A stretch of 37,668 bases of DNA from a bacterium (GTDB taxonomy: Bacteria > SZUA-182 > SZUA-191 > JAJRXT01), in contig JAJRXT010000081.1 of assembly GCA_024276125.1 (NCBI GenBank), positions 1 through 37,668 of the forward strand. Direction: 5' to 3'. The number at the start of each line of letters is the position of its first letter. Positions within the stretch are counted from its first letter, which is position 1. Position numbers and translations under genes: made by a program. Positions 24,981 to 34,090 of this stretch are shown here, one piece after another. The notes beneath the pieces were generated by a model that made no database searches, was not told the origin of the DNA, and saw nothing but the letters and a program-made list of their open reading frames with translations.

Positions 24981-26918
24981 TTATCCACACTTTAGATCGC
25001 GGCGCATGGCCATATCATATAATACGCGTTCTTTTTGTTTTTCTATCCCTAGCGCTGTGCGTCTTACTACAATCTCATCAATGATAATCTGTGCCATTTT
25101 ATTAGGATTTGGTTCAAAAGCCCAGAAACCGCCGGTGATTTCTTTAAATCCTTTGGTTAAAAGATCGTTTACGCACTTACTGTTAGCAACCGGAGATTTA
25201 GAACCAAATACCACCGGAGCGCCGGAGCCTACAAAATACTGACCAATAGCAATAGCCTTCTCACTCATCCATTCAGGAGCGCATCCCGCCACCGGCAGAT
25301 CAGCCAAATCATTACCCAAACCGCCTTCATGCACCATAGCAGCACAGGCAATAAGAATACGGGAATTATCCACGCACGAACCGCAATGCAGTACCGGAGG
25401 AATACCTACTGTTTCGCAGACCTCCGCCAAACCCGAACCGGCATATTTAACAGCGGCCTCAGGAATAAGATAATCCTCATTAGCGCAGGCATAAGAGGCA
25501 CAACCCGTCTGTAATACAAGCACATTGTTGGCAATTAATTCCTTAACCACCGTGCTGGTAATACCTTTACCCTCATCTTTCGGCAGGGAACAACCAACCA
25601 CGCCGACTACCCCCAAGATACGTCCGTTTATAATATTATCATTTAACGGGCGGTATGATGAGCGAAAAGTTCCGCCCAGCATATAGCTTATAGTTTCATG
25701 CGAAAAACCGGCTATTAAATCCGCCGTCTTCTCATCTGGAATATGTACTTTTCGCCGATTCGGAAAATTATCAACCGCTAGTTTAATAATCTCTTTAGCC
25801 TGCTCATAGGCATTTTCCTCATCAAACGGTATATGAGCGGCGCCCGGTATTTTTGCTTTGTCTGAAGTAGTAATAATCTTGGTGTGATAACACTTGGCAA
25901 TTGCTGGAAGCGACTGCATAATACACTGAATATCCACTGCCATAAGCTCTACGGCGCCGGTAATTAAAGCTAATTCCTGCTGAGAAAAACTACCCACCAT
26001 TGACAGTCCATGACGCAAAAGCACCTCATTTGCCGTACAACATATACCTACGATATTAATGCCGGAAGCTCCTTTAGCGCGAGCCGCCGCCTGCAAGCTT
26101 TCGTCTTTAACCGCCTCCACAATCATCTCAGCTAGCAATGGATCATGCCCGTGTACAATAATGTTTACCTGATCTTCTTCCAATACGCCCAAATTAGCCT
26201 TGCCTTTTAAGGGCGACGGCGTTCCCAGCATAATATCCTGTAATTCAGTAGGAATCATAGAGCCGCCCCAGCCATTAGATAATGCCGTACGCGTGCCGGC
26301 CATAAGCAGGCTCATCACATCCTGATCATTACCCACAATAGTGCGGTGCATCATCTCCACAATTTCCATATCAATACCGCGGGGAGAAAGACCTTTATCC
26401 TTCCATAATTGCCGGCGCTTTTTAGGAGCGCGGCCGATCATCTTAAGCTCGCCTTCCTGCTGTCCGAATTCAGCCGTAATCTTATCGCCCAATTCAATAG
26501 CAATATCTTGTTTATCGCGTCCATCAGTGTCTATCCCGTACACCTTGGCAATCATATGTAACTTTACTTCATCCTTTATTTCATAATGCTTAAGTTCGCC
26601 CTTAGCAGCGCCGCGGAATACCTTTACGATTTCCCTGGCATGGTCAACATGACCGGCATTACCTGCGGCAATCATACGCGCAAAATTACGAGCGGCTACC
26701 GTATCCTGAGTAGCTCCGCAAACGCCGCGCTTTTCCTCGCCGGATTTACTTACCAGCCGACAGGGTCCCATAAAGCAATTCTTACAACAAGCGCTAGTTG
26801 CCCCGATAGGGCAGGGTTTCATACTGGCGCTACGCGCATGAGCCGTTTGAATGTTTTCAACTTTAGCTATATCTAACAGTTCTGTCACTGCTTTGCCTTT
26901 ATTTTTTTCATCACTCAT
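24981..26918 (-). CDS. cooS: Carbon monoxide dehydrogenase catalytic subunit (CooS/AcsA)
   Basis: 645 residues, full length. It reduces CO2 to CO, or oxidises CO, at the Ni-Fe-S C cluster. The N-terminal cysteines for the B and D clusters are seen in CPIGATSACCKNCFMGPCRL and CGATQDTVAARNFAR; the nearby AGNAGHVDHAREI holds the conserved histidines. Later cluster regions include GICCTANEVLLRHG, GCSLPKDEGK and LQTGCASYACANE, with HCGSCVDNSR. An AGAGGG site precedes the ATG. A mobile element sits 41 nt upstream. AcsB lies downstream on the same strand; together they would form the CODH/ACS complex. Confidence 0.97.
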   Translation of the reverse strand: MSDEKNKGKAVTELLDIAKVENIQTAHARSASMKPCPIGATSACCKNCFMGPCRLVSKSGEEKRGVCGATQDTVAARNFARMIAAGNAGHVDHAREIVKVFRGAAKGELKHYEIKDEVKLHMIAKVYGIDTDGRDKQDIAIELGDKITAEFGQQEGELKMIGRAPKKRRQLWKDKGLSPRGIDMEIVEMMHRTIVGNDQDVMSLLMAGTRTALSNGWGGSMIPTELQDIMLGTPSPLKGKANLGVLEEDQVNIIVHGHDPLLAEMIVEAVKDESLQAAARAKGASGINIVGICCTANEVLLRHGLSMVGSFSQQELALITGAVELMAVDIQCIMQSLPAIAKCYHTKIITTSDKAKIPGAAHIPFDEENAYEQAKEIIKLAVDNFPNRRKVHIPDEKTADLIAGFSHETISYMLGGTFRSSYRPLNDNIINGRILGVVGVVGCSLPKDEGKGITSTVVKELIANNVLVLQTGCASYACANEDYLIPEAAVKYAGSGLAEVCETVGIPPVLHCGSCVDNSRILIACAAMVHEGGLGNDLADLPVAGCAPEWMSEKAIAIGQYFVGSGAPVVFGSKSPVANSKCVNDLLTKGFKEITGGFWAFEPNPNKMAQIIIDEIVVRRTALGIEKQKERVLYDMAMRRDLKCG

Positions 26919-26959
26919 GATAAATTTTCCCTCTGTTGGAATTATTGTATGCTTATTTT

Positions 26960-27149
26960 TATAGCTAACCCAAGTTGCTACCTATGCTGAAGTTATCCAT
27001 TTTTTGTCATTCTTCAGCTTTCAGCCGAAGAATCTGCTTGCATACGGGAGCAGATTCTTCACTCCGTTTCGCTGCGTTTTAAATGACAGGTATGTAAAAC
27101 CAAATATTTCTAAAAATAAACCTATAGGTAGCAACTTGGGTTAGCTATA
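26960..27149. mobile_element. MITE family D with 26-bp perfect terminal repeats
   Basis: The left end TATAGCTAACCCAAGTTGCT (26960 on, through 26985) is exactly repeated in inverted form at 27124-27149. The 190-bp element contains a core palindrome (27007-27089). It lies in the 5' region of cooS, between cooS and vapC. The TA at both tips could be part of a TA target duplication. Confidence 0.85.
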
Positions 27150-27218
27150 TTAACTGATTGTTACCTTTGTCGCAAAACAAATGGTAAACCACTATTTTAC
27201 AAGCTAATACGGTACGAA

Positions 27219-27593
27219 CTATGGTTTTTGGATATATTTAACTCCCTTAATCCCTTTAAAATCATTGTCTTGTGTCCATAACGCCGCTTTATTTGCAATA
27301 GCTGTTGCTAAAATAATACTGTCAGCAAGCGGCAGTTTAAAATCAATGCTAATCCTGGCGGCATTTAAGGCTATCGTAATATCCAAATCCACAATCTTTC
27401 CTTCTTGCATTATAGCAATTGACAAAAGGGCAGAATCCTCGCCCCGTTGTTGTAATACACGTTTAAAAACTTCTAAAACACATATAGAAGGAACAATAAG
27501 ATTATTTGTATCTTCAATAGAAGAAGCAAAAAAATTGGCATTCGGCCCATCGGCAAAATACTCAAGCCAGCCACAGGAATCAACTAGATTCAT
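27219..27593 (-). CDS. vapC: VapC-type PIN-domain ribonuclease toxin
   Basis: 124 residues of the PIN fold. The acidic metal-binding residues are in place: Asp in MNLVDSCGWLEYF, Glu in SICVLEVFK, Asp in LPLADSIILATA and Asp in LWTQDNDFKGI. PIN toxins cut tRNA or rRNA. The start codon overlaps the stop of the upstream antitoxin by 4 nt, a typical coupled TA pair. Confidence 0.92.
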   Translation of the reverse strand: MNLVDSCGWLEYFADGPNANFFASSIEDTNNLIVPSICVLEVFKRVLQQRGEDSALLSIAIMQEGKIVDLDITIALNAARISIDFKLPLADSIILATAIANKAALWTQDNDFKGIKGVKYIQKP

Positions 27594-27796
27594 ATTCTAT
27601 CACTATCCCGTTTTATCGTGGTATTGATTCCTTTTAAGAAGCCCCGCATTTCCTTAACGCTTTTTACAGGAATTAACTCTATGCGATTTTTATATTGTAT
27701 CACCTTGATTTTTTTACCTGGTTTTATGTTTAATGATTCCCGTATACTGCGAGGAATTAGCACCTGAAATTCAGGAGAAACTGTTACTACTTTCAT
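27590..27796 (-). CDS. vapB: AbrB/SpoVT-type antitoxin of VapC
   Basis: 68 residues. It begins MKVVTVSPEFQVLIPRSIRE followed by LNIKPGKKIKVIQY, the swapped-hairpin AbrB DNA-binding fold, then a C-terminal toxin-binding tail. It would neutralise the PIN toxin and repress the pair. Downstream vapC overlaps it by 4 nt. The interval 27797-28104 upstream has no gene. Confidence 0.88.
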   Translation of the reverse strand: MKVVTVSPEFQVLIPRSIRESLNIKPGKKIKVIQYKNRIELIPVKSVKEMRGFLKGINTTIKRDSDRI

Positions 27797-28104
27797 GATA
27801 AAACTCCATTCGGAATTGACTAATAGCGTGAAAATATATTATCCCCACATTTTTTGAATTTTGACTAGGCAATTTTTTTAGATTTCTAACCCGAATAATT
27901 CGGGAATTAATTTTAACCAAAAGCTTACCCTGTTGAAATTATAGACATTTATACTTCCAGTTTTAAAACATGAAGTTTCAAACCATGCCTACGGGGAGTT
28001 GGCCTGTCACGTTATTTTACAAGCTGTTTTCGCAACCAACCGCTCTAATTATGAAATCTGCGGATTAAGGTGTCAAGTGGGGCGACTTTAGAATACTCAA
28101 GATT

Positions 28105-28554
28105 CTACAACGCCCCGCTGGGTGGAAGTAATCTTCCGATTAATTCCTTAAGGAAATTCAATTCATCCTTCTGGGTTTCAAGAGCGGTTTCCACGTGTGT
28201 CTGCCGCTGATTCATCTGCCACTGCATACGTAAGACAAACCCCAAAGTCAGCATAGCAATGCTTACAAAAAGCCCGATCATCCAAGTAAGCATATCAAAA
28301 CGGTTGTTCATCTCAGAACGCAGATCAATAAAACGTCCATTCATTTCCGAACGCAAATCAGCAAAACGACCGTTTATCTCAGAACGCAAATTATCTAACC
28401 GCTTGTTTATGGAAGCCTGTCCTTGCTCTAAACGTGTTAGCCGTTCAACAACCTCTCTGTCTGAGATACGCTGAGCGATCTCTACAGAATAAACAGTCTC
28501 TTGCCCTAACAGCAGAAAAAATAAGATAAATAAAATTATTTTAAAGGCTCTCAT
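28105..28554 (-). CDS. Small membrane-anchored coiled-coil protein with 11-residue repeats
   Basis: 149 residues from the ATG at 28554, which follows a GGGGGGAAA site; an in-frame ATG 15 nt upstream is less likely. An N-terminal signal peptide or anchor (FKIILFILFFLLLG) is followed by a coiled coil with three tandem 11-residue units, LRSEINGRFAD, LRSEMNGRFID and LRSEMNNRFDM. A second membrane segment (MIGLFVSIAMLTLGFVL) and a Gln-rich helix end the protein. The layout resembles small hypothetical proteins with DUF-type hydrophobic anchors. Function is unknown. It lies inside the Wood-Ljungdahl region, between acsC and vapBC. Confidence 0.75.
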   Translation of the reverse strand: MRAFKIILFILFFLLLGQETVYSVEIAQRISDREVVERLTRLEQGQASINKRLDNLRSEINGRFADLRSEMNGRFIDLRSEMNNRFDMLTWMIGLFVSIAMLTLGFVLRMQWQMNQRQTHVETALETQKDELNFLKELIGRLLPPSGAL

Positions 28555-28614
28555 GATATTTCCCCCCACCTACATTATACCAAACTCTGCTAAGCAGAAA
28601 AAACAATCTATTAT

Positions 28615-29964
28615 CTAGGCCGCCTGAGCCTTTAAAAAAGCGGGTAGATTACTGGCCTCCCTGGGGCCTACCATAATATTCCAATCCGGCAGCAATTCGG
28701 CCACTTCGCCGGATAAGACAGCCACAGCGCCGGGAAGTATAAGGTTGCGATTTTTGGTCTGTCCTGTAATTCCGCAGGTTTTTACCACCTTGGCAATTTT
28801 ATCGGCATTAAATTTATCAGCCGCCCAAGCGGTAAGCACGCTCATACCCTCGGCATCGGCAATCATTAACCAACTGGCTATTTTACTGTTTTCAATCTCG
28901 CCGGCTACAATAAAGTAGGTTAATGAAAAATTAGTGGTAATCATAATTGGCGAGTCGGCATCCGGTTAGCCTATCTTATAAACATTCTCCTCTACTTGTA
29001 ACGGCTTTTGCGGATCAGTATAAATATTTTGCGTTAAAGTAAGCAATGGCAACAACTGCCAGTCTTCGGCTGCCTTAAGTACAATAATAGAGGCATATCG
29101 CATTACATATACCCCCGCGCAAAGGGCTTCCTGTATCGGATCATCTGTATCTGCTGCCGCACATACCATAACCGGATAGCCTAAGCCTTTAGCGGATTTT
29201 TTTAGAGCGGCTCGTCTTATTTGCGTCAGTTGCGACAAACCGGCGCCCAAAGAGGCAGCCACAGGCTCTAATACTATGTCTTTTACTCCTAAACCAGCTA
29301 CCTTTTCGGCCAATTCTGCTAATTTTTCCAGTACCTCTGCGCTGGATACCGCCAGCGGACATTGATATTTTTTAGCCAGAGTCGCCATAGCTTCATAATT
29401 ATCAGCCGCAGCGGCATGTATAAGAGGTCTTTCTTTAGATAATATTTCTAAGCCAGCCTCTAGGTTAGCAGCATTTTTACCGGCTAAAATAAGCGGTAGG
29501 TCCGAATTAGCCTTTACCGTATTTATAGCTTGGATAAATTTGTCCTTATCAGCGGAGCTGTTTTTAACCATAATAAGACCGGCTCTAAGATTCTGTCCCA
29601 CGCGTTCAAAACAAACAGCCTGCACCTGTTTTATTTTTTCGGCCAGTTTATCGGCGCCTAAGGTATCTTCAACCTGCAAGGTAATTGCCGGTGGATGTAC
29701 AAAGGTTTTTTCATGGCGGAAAAGTACGGTTTCCTCGCCAATGGTTACTTTTTTATCGCTAGTACCGATAATAACCTTACGTATTGGCGGAGCCGATTCT
29801 TCAGCCAAGACCGCCTTAGCGTCATCGGATATATGCGGGCATTTATCCACCGGCGCCTGTTTTTGCGCAAGTTTCATGGCAAATGCCAGACAGGTAGGGA
29901 ACCCGCAGTCCTTGCAATTGGTTCTGGGTAGATGTTTATAAATTTGTATACCGGTAAGCGCCAT
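28615..29964 (-). pseudogene. acsC: Corrinoid iron-sulfur protein large subunit, interrupted by in-frame TAA
   Basis: The first frame (332 residues) begins with the iron-sulfur domain: HLPRTNCKDCGFPTCLAFAM, with a further Cys in VDKCPHIS. The TIM-barrel middle follows. It stops at 28966-28968 after LQVEENVYKIG. The same frame goes on PDADSPIMITTNFSLTYFIV for the C-terminal corrinoid-binding domain to 28615. The total of about 449 residues is the usual AcsC length. AcsC carries the methyl group on cobalt from AcsE to AcsB. The stop falls at the boundary between barrel and corrinoid domains, and an ATG lies 8 codons on. No good ribosome-binding site precedes that ATG. Nonsense mutation, gene fission or a consensus error are all possible. 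AAGGAG precedes the main start. Confidence 0.88.
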
Positions 29965-30166
29965 AATGGTTTACTCCTTATTTGGTTAACTTTTGTTTCG
30001 TTTTAAAATTTTTAATTGCTTCTTTGGATCGTTTGGAATTCATTGCCAAAACCAATTTTTAAAAAGAGGTTTTTATATACGGTTTTACCGTCTTAATAAA
30101 TAATTTAGCAGAGTCAATAATCACCGAACCATAAAGATAGCTGCCTTTAAAATCTCCGAATTTATT

Positions 30167-30189
30167 TTTTTTGCGTAACATGAGTTATT
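30167..30189. repeat. Short dispersed repeat, copy 2
   Basis: Inverted copy of the motif at 24277. It lies in the 220-nt acsD-acsC spacer. A 40-codon frame running from it on the minus strand shows no family resemblance and is not called. Confidence 0.55.
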
Positions 30190-30208
30190 TAACATGATTT
30201 TGTATCCA

Positions 30209-31144
30209 TTAGGCCGCCATAAGTCCTGCCACGGTTTTGCGTACTTGTGCTACAGCCTGCGGGTGGCGCATAATAAGTGCATCGGAGCCGGACATAAGCA
30301 GTCCTATAGCGCTGGTTGCTTCCCAGAGTATCCCGCGGGATTTGGTATCCCCCCAAGCCTCATTATCCGTTTTGGCTTCTTTTGCCTTCCAGGCCTCAAT
30401 TCCAACGTCTGATATAATCGGCATCTGCACCATTTTATCATTTTGTTTTAAGGCCGCTTGACGCACACGCTCCATAACCGAATAAGAGTATTCCAAACCA
30501 TAACCCAATGAAGACGACATAGTATCCATTACAATCTGCTCTTGTTTTACGCCCATTTGCGTAAGCAGGATATTTAATTGCTTGGCTAAATTTATATCAA
30601 GATTGGATAAGGCCAGCACATAATGCCCATAGGCCATGGCCGCTGCGCCTATTGTCTTATAATTTTTCTCCTGCGCCTTACCTAAGAGGCAGTTATAGCC
30701 TGATGCTGCTTCAGCGCAAGCCTTTAATACCTCGGCATCCTTTTCCAGATGATTAGCGCCCAAAATGATTAAAGGAACTTTAATCGCCGCTAATACCTTT
30801 TTAACCAACTCACCGGCATCCGAAGCCGAAGAATCCCCCTGATCAGGATGAGTGGAATACAGGCGCAAGGCGACCATATCCGCCTTATACTTATCCTGAC
30901 ATAAAAGCGCCCAAGCCACAGGATCGGCATATACATCGCCGTATATTTCATTTAAGGCCGGAGCCCAATCACTCGGTGCGGTATCCCATATTTCAAAAGC
31001 AACAGGAATACCCGCCTGCACGCCCCCTTCAAACCCCAAAAACGGGTAAGAGCCGGCTCCTCCCAAGGTTACTGTATTATCTTTACCGATGGTTACGGTG
31101 TTTATTTTACCATTATATCTTTCTTTAGGTATAGCAAATGGCAT
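30209..31144 (-). CDS. acsD: Corrinoid iron-sulfur protein small subunit
   Basis: 311 residues, full length and intact. AcsD is a TIM-barrel protein that pairs with AcsC to hold the cobamide that shuttles the methyl group. It opens with VTIGKDNTVTLGGAGSYPFL, followed by FEGGVQAGIPVAFEIWDT, both typical of the family, and has MDTMSSSLGYGLEYSYSVME near residue 215. The AGGAGG site is strong. It follows the TumE-like gene after only 28 nt and precedes acsC on the same strand. Confidence 0.96.
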   Translation of the reverse strand: MPFAIPKERYNGKINTVTIGKDNTVTLGGAGSYPFLGFEGGVQAGIPVAFEIWDTAPSDWAPALNEIYGDVYADPVAWALLCQDKYKADMVALRLYSTHPDQGDSSASDAGELVKKVLAAIKVPLIILGANHLEKDAEVLKACAEAASGYNCLLGKAQEKNYKTIGAAAMAYGHYVLALSNLDINLAKQLNILLTQMGVKQEQIVMDTMSSSLGYGLEYSYSVMERVRQAALKQNDKMVQMPIISDVGIEAWKAKEAKTDNEAWGDTKSRGILWEATSAIGLLMSGSDALIMRHPQAVAQVRKTVAGLMAA

Positions 31145-31172
31145 TATAATTATCCTCCTTATATTTCAAATA

Positions 31173-31556
31173 TTATTTTAATCCTAACATTAATTTTCTG
31201 ACAGTAGAGAAGAATTCCCTTGCTGCATCTTCCGGTTTATCTGGTAGATTACTCTCTAAAACATTTCCTTGAGACTCCCAGTGACAATGCTTGGGAAATG
31301 TCTTTACATAACCCCATTTTTGATGAGGCGCATTATCACATCTATAAATCCAGCTGCTAACAGGATATTTGCTCCAATGATAGGCATAATCACTGTCTTG
31401 CGAATACCATATATCTACAAGACTTTCATCAATCAGGAATACCCTTAATTTTCTGGCTCTGCCTGTATAACTATAAATAATTTTAGTATCATATACAATA
31501 TCGGAAAAATCCGAACGGACTATTTCTTCAAGCCTTCTGTAAAGACTTAAGATCAT
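31173..31556 (-). CDS. TumE/DUF6516-like probable toxin
   Basis: 127 residues. The central beta-rich part LRVFLIDESLVDIWYSQDSD, then YAYHWSKYPVSSWIYRCDNA, PHQKWGYVKTFPKHCHWESQ, looks like the TumE-type family: strand with IDESLVDI, an aromatic YHW, and a CDNAPHQ plus FPKHCH pair. These proteins are predicted toxins. The start overlaps the previous gene by 29 nt, a typical TA arrangement. It is the last gene before acsD. The family is my recognition by motif and was not checked. Confidence 0.6.
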   Translation of the reverse strand: MILSLYRRLEEIVRSDFSDIVYDTKIIYSYTGRARKLRVFLIDESLVDIWYSQDSDYAYHWSKYPVSSWIYRCDNAPHQKWGYVKTFPKHCHWESQGNVLESNLPDKPEDAAREFFSTVRKLMLGLK

Positions 31557-31821
31557 TTTCTATTTCCGCAAGTTCCTGTTCTAAGTTTTTGATTTCTATT
31601 AAATCCTCCCAACCGGGATGTTCTATTATTTTTCCTGTTTCTATTTTATCCCGCATATCTTTAATAGAGTTTACCTTATACCGCCGCAGAATTTCTAATC
31701 GTTCCAGGAGATATCCCCGCTTACGTTCTTTGAGCGTAAGCCGCATTGCTTCTATTTTAAGCTCTTCTTTGGAGATGGAATATTTTTTTGAAATTTTTTC
31801 AACTAGGCCGATGGGTTTCAT
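31528..31821 (-). CDS. Probable partner (antitoxin-like) of the TumE-like gene
   Basis: 97 residues, highly charged and helical (EELKIEAMRLTLKERKRGYL, then EIKNLEQELAEIENDLKSLQ at the end, a short coiled coil). No DNA-binding motif is certain. It overlaps the HEPN gene before it by 4 nt and the TumE-like gene after it. Antitoxin function is inferred only from this arrangement. Confidence 0.55.
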   Translation of the reverse strand: MKPIGLVEKISKKYSISKEELKIEAMRLTLKERKRGYLLERLEILRRYKVNSIKDMRDKIETGKIIEHPGWEDLIEIKNLEQELAEIENDLKSLQKA

Positions 31822-32216
31822 ATCATTAAATTGCTTATGGTATTTTCAATTTTATCTACAAATAATCTGGCGTTTTCCAATTGTTTTTGGGCAAGTTCTT
31901 TTGAGACTACGAAAAAATCATCATAATCCCCGCCTTCTCTTAAATCTTTGGCTTCTTTTAATAATCTTCCCACTTCTTTTTCCACTTTCTTTGCCTTAAC
32001 AACATACCGGTTAAACAAGGAAATAACACCGGAGTGTTTCTTGCTTTCCAAAGAAGCTAACGCTAAGACTGCCCTGGCAGCAGAAAACATGGCATAATAT
32101 GATCGAGAGACTGAATCATTATACTGACCATTTTCAAACAAAATCTCCGCCGATTTCAATTTATCCCTGGCGGCGTTAAGCCTGTAACGGACATATTCTT
32201 CTTTGTCATAGCTCAT
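31818..32216 (-). CDS. HEPN-domain protein, probable RNase toxin
   Basis: 132 residues of the HEPN fold: YVRYRLNAARDKLKSAEILF at the start, VSRSYYAMFSAARAVLAL in the middle with the RxxxxH-like RSYYAM region, and SKELAQKQLENARLFVDKIE at the end. HEPN toxins cut RNA and pair with MNT proteins. The ATG overlaps the stop of the MNT pseudogene. Here the HEPN gene is intact while the MNT is broken, the reverse of the pair at 1877-2593. Confidence 0.82.
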   Translation of the reverse strand: MSYDKEEYVRYRLNAARDKLKSAEILFENGQYNDSVSRSYYAMFSAARAVLALASLESKKHSGVISLFNRYVVKAKKVEKEVGRLLKEAKDLREGGDYDDFFVVSKELAQKQLENARLFVDKIENTISNLMI

Positions 32217-32550
32217 AAGGAAATGGCTTCTTTCTCAATATTACGGTAGAAGAAGGTGCGGTAATTTCTCATCATATCAAGCTCAGCCAGACTAAGAATT
32301 TTAAAGGACGTTCTAACATCATATTCCAGATCAATATCTTGATCTATTTCATAAATTTTGTCTATAATTTCTACGGTTTTTTCTTTAACAATTAGTAAAA
32401 TGTCAATATCCGATTCGGAATTAAAATCCCCTCTGGCTTTTGAACCGAAAGTTGTATCCGCACCAAGTCATCCTTAAGATGCGCCCTAAGTCTGGCAGTT
32501 AATAAACCAATAGCTTTTCTTTCCTTGTTGGTTAAATAAGCAGCCTTCAC
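32213..32550 (-). pseudogene. MNT nucleotidyltransferase with one-base frameshift
   Basis: A GTG at 32550 opens VKAAYLTNKERKAIGLLTAR then LRAHLKDDL. The next frame continues GADTTFGSKARGDFNSESDI DILLIVKEK, with the full GS and SDIDI signature, to a TGA that overlaps the HEPN ATG. One base is missing near the LKDDL/GADTT join (about 32460). Both halves are otherwise undamaged, so this is recent or an error. Confidence 0.75.
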
Positions 32551-32766
32551 AATGCTTTTTCCTTATACAAAATCCCCGCTAAAATTACACGGATTAGCTA
32601 AACCGGCGCCTTTTCCAACCCACATTATTCATAAATTTGGGCAAATTTAAGCTAGCCCTATTACAAAACAAGGAGATAGTCCAACGTCCTAAAAAAACTT
32701 AATTTGCCAAAAGACAATCAATTGGAAGCTGATAAGATATTGATTTTAATCTTGGCACACAATGGC

Positions 32767-33014
32767 TCATATTAACTCCCGAATTATTCTGGCTAAAGAG
32801 AAAACCGGCGCTTTTTGATATCTTTCCGGTTTGCTGTGGGATTTGATTAACTCATCTATAGTCTGAGAAACTTTGCCTTCCAGATATATTGCGCCGCATG
32901 AGAGCAAACCAAAGCCGGCGCCCCTTCAAAAAGATAAAATTCCTTATCCCCCCAAAGCTGGTCGTAGGTTATAATCTTTTTTTCAAATTCTCCGCCGCAT
33001 TCAGCGCATTGCAT
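32767..33014 (-). pseudogene. YgiT-type zinc-finger protein with one-base deletion
   Basis: The ATG at 33014 opens MQCAECGGEFEKKIITYDQL and continues WGDKEFYLFEGAPALVCSH. The next frame continues CGAIYLEGKVSQTIDELIKS and HSKPERYQKAPVFSLARII. Restoring one T (CAT TGC GGC) at about 32897 gives a YgiT-type antitoxin with two CxxC pairs. Just upstream, 33031-33083 encodes the last codons of a lost gene (LLNDHPESITPAEKE then stop), cut by the mobile element at 33084. That fragment is likely the partner gene. Confidence 0.75.
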
Positions 33015-33083
33015 ATCTATTTTCTCAAGTTTATTCTTTCTCAGCAGGCGTAATAGATTCGGGATGATCGTTTAATAACTTAT

Positions 33084-33276
33084 AATGGCTATTTAAGTTA
33101 ACTCAGAATAGTTTATATTTGGGGTTAACATAAGCCAAAATTGTTTAACTTATTTTAGCGGTCATTCTGAACGAAACGAAGTGGAGTGAAGAATCTACCC
33201 GCAATAGCGAGTAAGATTCTTCGGCTTTCAGCCTCAGAATGACAGAATATAATCTTTTTCGCAAGTTAACTTATTG
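33084..33276. mobile_element. MITE family A, copy 3
   Basis: The left end AATGGCTATTTAAGTTAACT and the complement of the right end GACAATAAGTTAACTTGCG form imperfect terminal repeats around a core palindrome (33161-33244). It cuts the 3' remnant of the gene upstream of the YgiT relic. Confidence 0.65.
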
Positions 33277-33279
33277 TCT

Positions 33280-33685
33280 TTATCTTAAGAGATAAGTTTT
33301 TAAACTCTTTTTTCCTTCTAAAGCTAGCCGGATTGCCCTATGGCTCCCATCTCTTATATGTGCTTTATCATTTTCTAGTTTTGAAATAAGCACATCCTTC
33401 CATATCAGGCAATATGAATTCCGAAAGAGGTAATTCTTCCAAATACCAATTGTCTTTATGACATTGACAGAAAATTTCCTCGAAACCAGTTCGTCTATAA
33501 GAATCTCCAATTAATGCTTTTGCCAACTTGCGGGTTTCCTGTATATGGCCTGGAGCACACAGAAAATTTCCCAATAGATTATTAAACTGGCTAAAAAAAG
33601 TAGCGTCTCCACCCTCAAACAATCTAGCCAATTCTGCCTTAATATAAGTTACTAGCACTTCTTGTTCGTCTACTTTGGAATCCAA
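33280..33685 (-). pseudogene. Hypothetical protein with a frameshift near its middle
   Basis: The first frame (from 33685) reads MDSKVDEQEVLVTYIKAELA to LPLSEFILPD and then runs off. The next frame continues WKDVLISKLENDKAHIRDGS and HRAIRLALEGKKSLKTYLLR. The second half resembles ParB/Srx-like cores with the D-G-xHR motif, which in other proteins binds nucleotide. The join is near 33390 and involves one or two bases. I do not recognise the full-length family, so the reading as one broken gene is inferred from good coding character on both sides. Confidence 0.55.
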
Positions 33686-33778
33686 GTTTTAAACCCTTCT
33701 TTATGATTAACAGATTTACATCCTTCTAATATTCCTAAAACAAAGCAGTAGATTGAGTTTAAAAACCCAACAAATTCT

Positions 33779-34090
33779 CTAAAGATTTAATGCAAAATCT
33801 ATGGCCTTACCAATTTTATACATTTTTTCATCAGATAAAGTTGTAATAAGAGAGCCGATTTTTGATTTAGAGACTGTCTGAATGTGATCGCAATTAACTA
33901 CACAGTCATTATATAAACCATCGTGTTTTGACAAAAAGACCTCGCTTGGTATATCTCTGATGGTTGAGGTTATTGGTGCGATCGTGACCTCATACAGATA
34001 TTCCAATATAGAGTCCCTGGTTAAAATAACTATAGGACGCCTTTTGTCGGGAGCGCTGAACTTATACCACCTCACTTCGCCCTTTTTCAT
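33779..34090 (-). CDS. mazF: MazF/PemK-type endoribonuclease toxin
   Basis: 103 residues. MKKGEVRWYKFSAPDKRRPI is the usual MazF start with the arginine-proline pair that begins the catalytic barrel; VTIAPITSTIRDIPSEVFLS then GLYNDCVVNCDHIQTVSKSK follow, with the T and N of the active surface. MazF cuts mRNA at short motifs. The start overlaps the stop of the RHH antitoxin by one base. The pair is intact. Confidence 0.92.
   Translation of the reverse strand: MKKGEVRWYKFSAPDKRRPIVILTRDSILEYLYEVTIAPITSTIRDIPSEVFLSKHDGLYNDCVVNCDHIQTVSKSKIGSLITTLSDEKMYKIGKAIDFALNL

Noticed and set aside
30060-30182. 40-codon minus-strand frame between acsD and acsC
   Set aside because: Its start lies in a dispersed repeat, it lacks a ribosome-binding site and shows no family resemblance.
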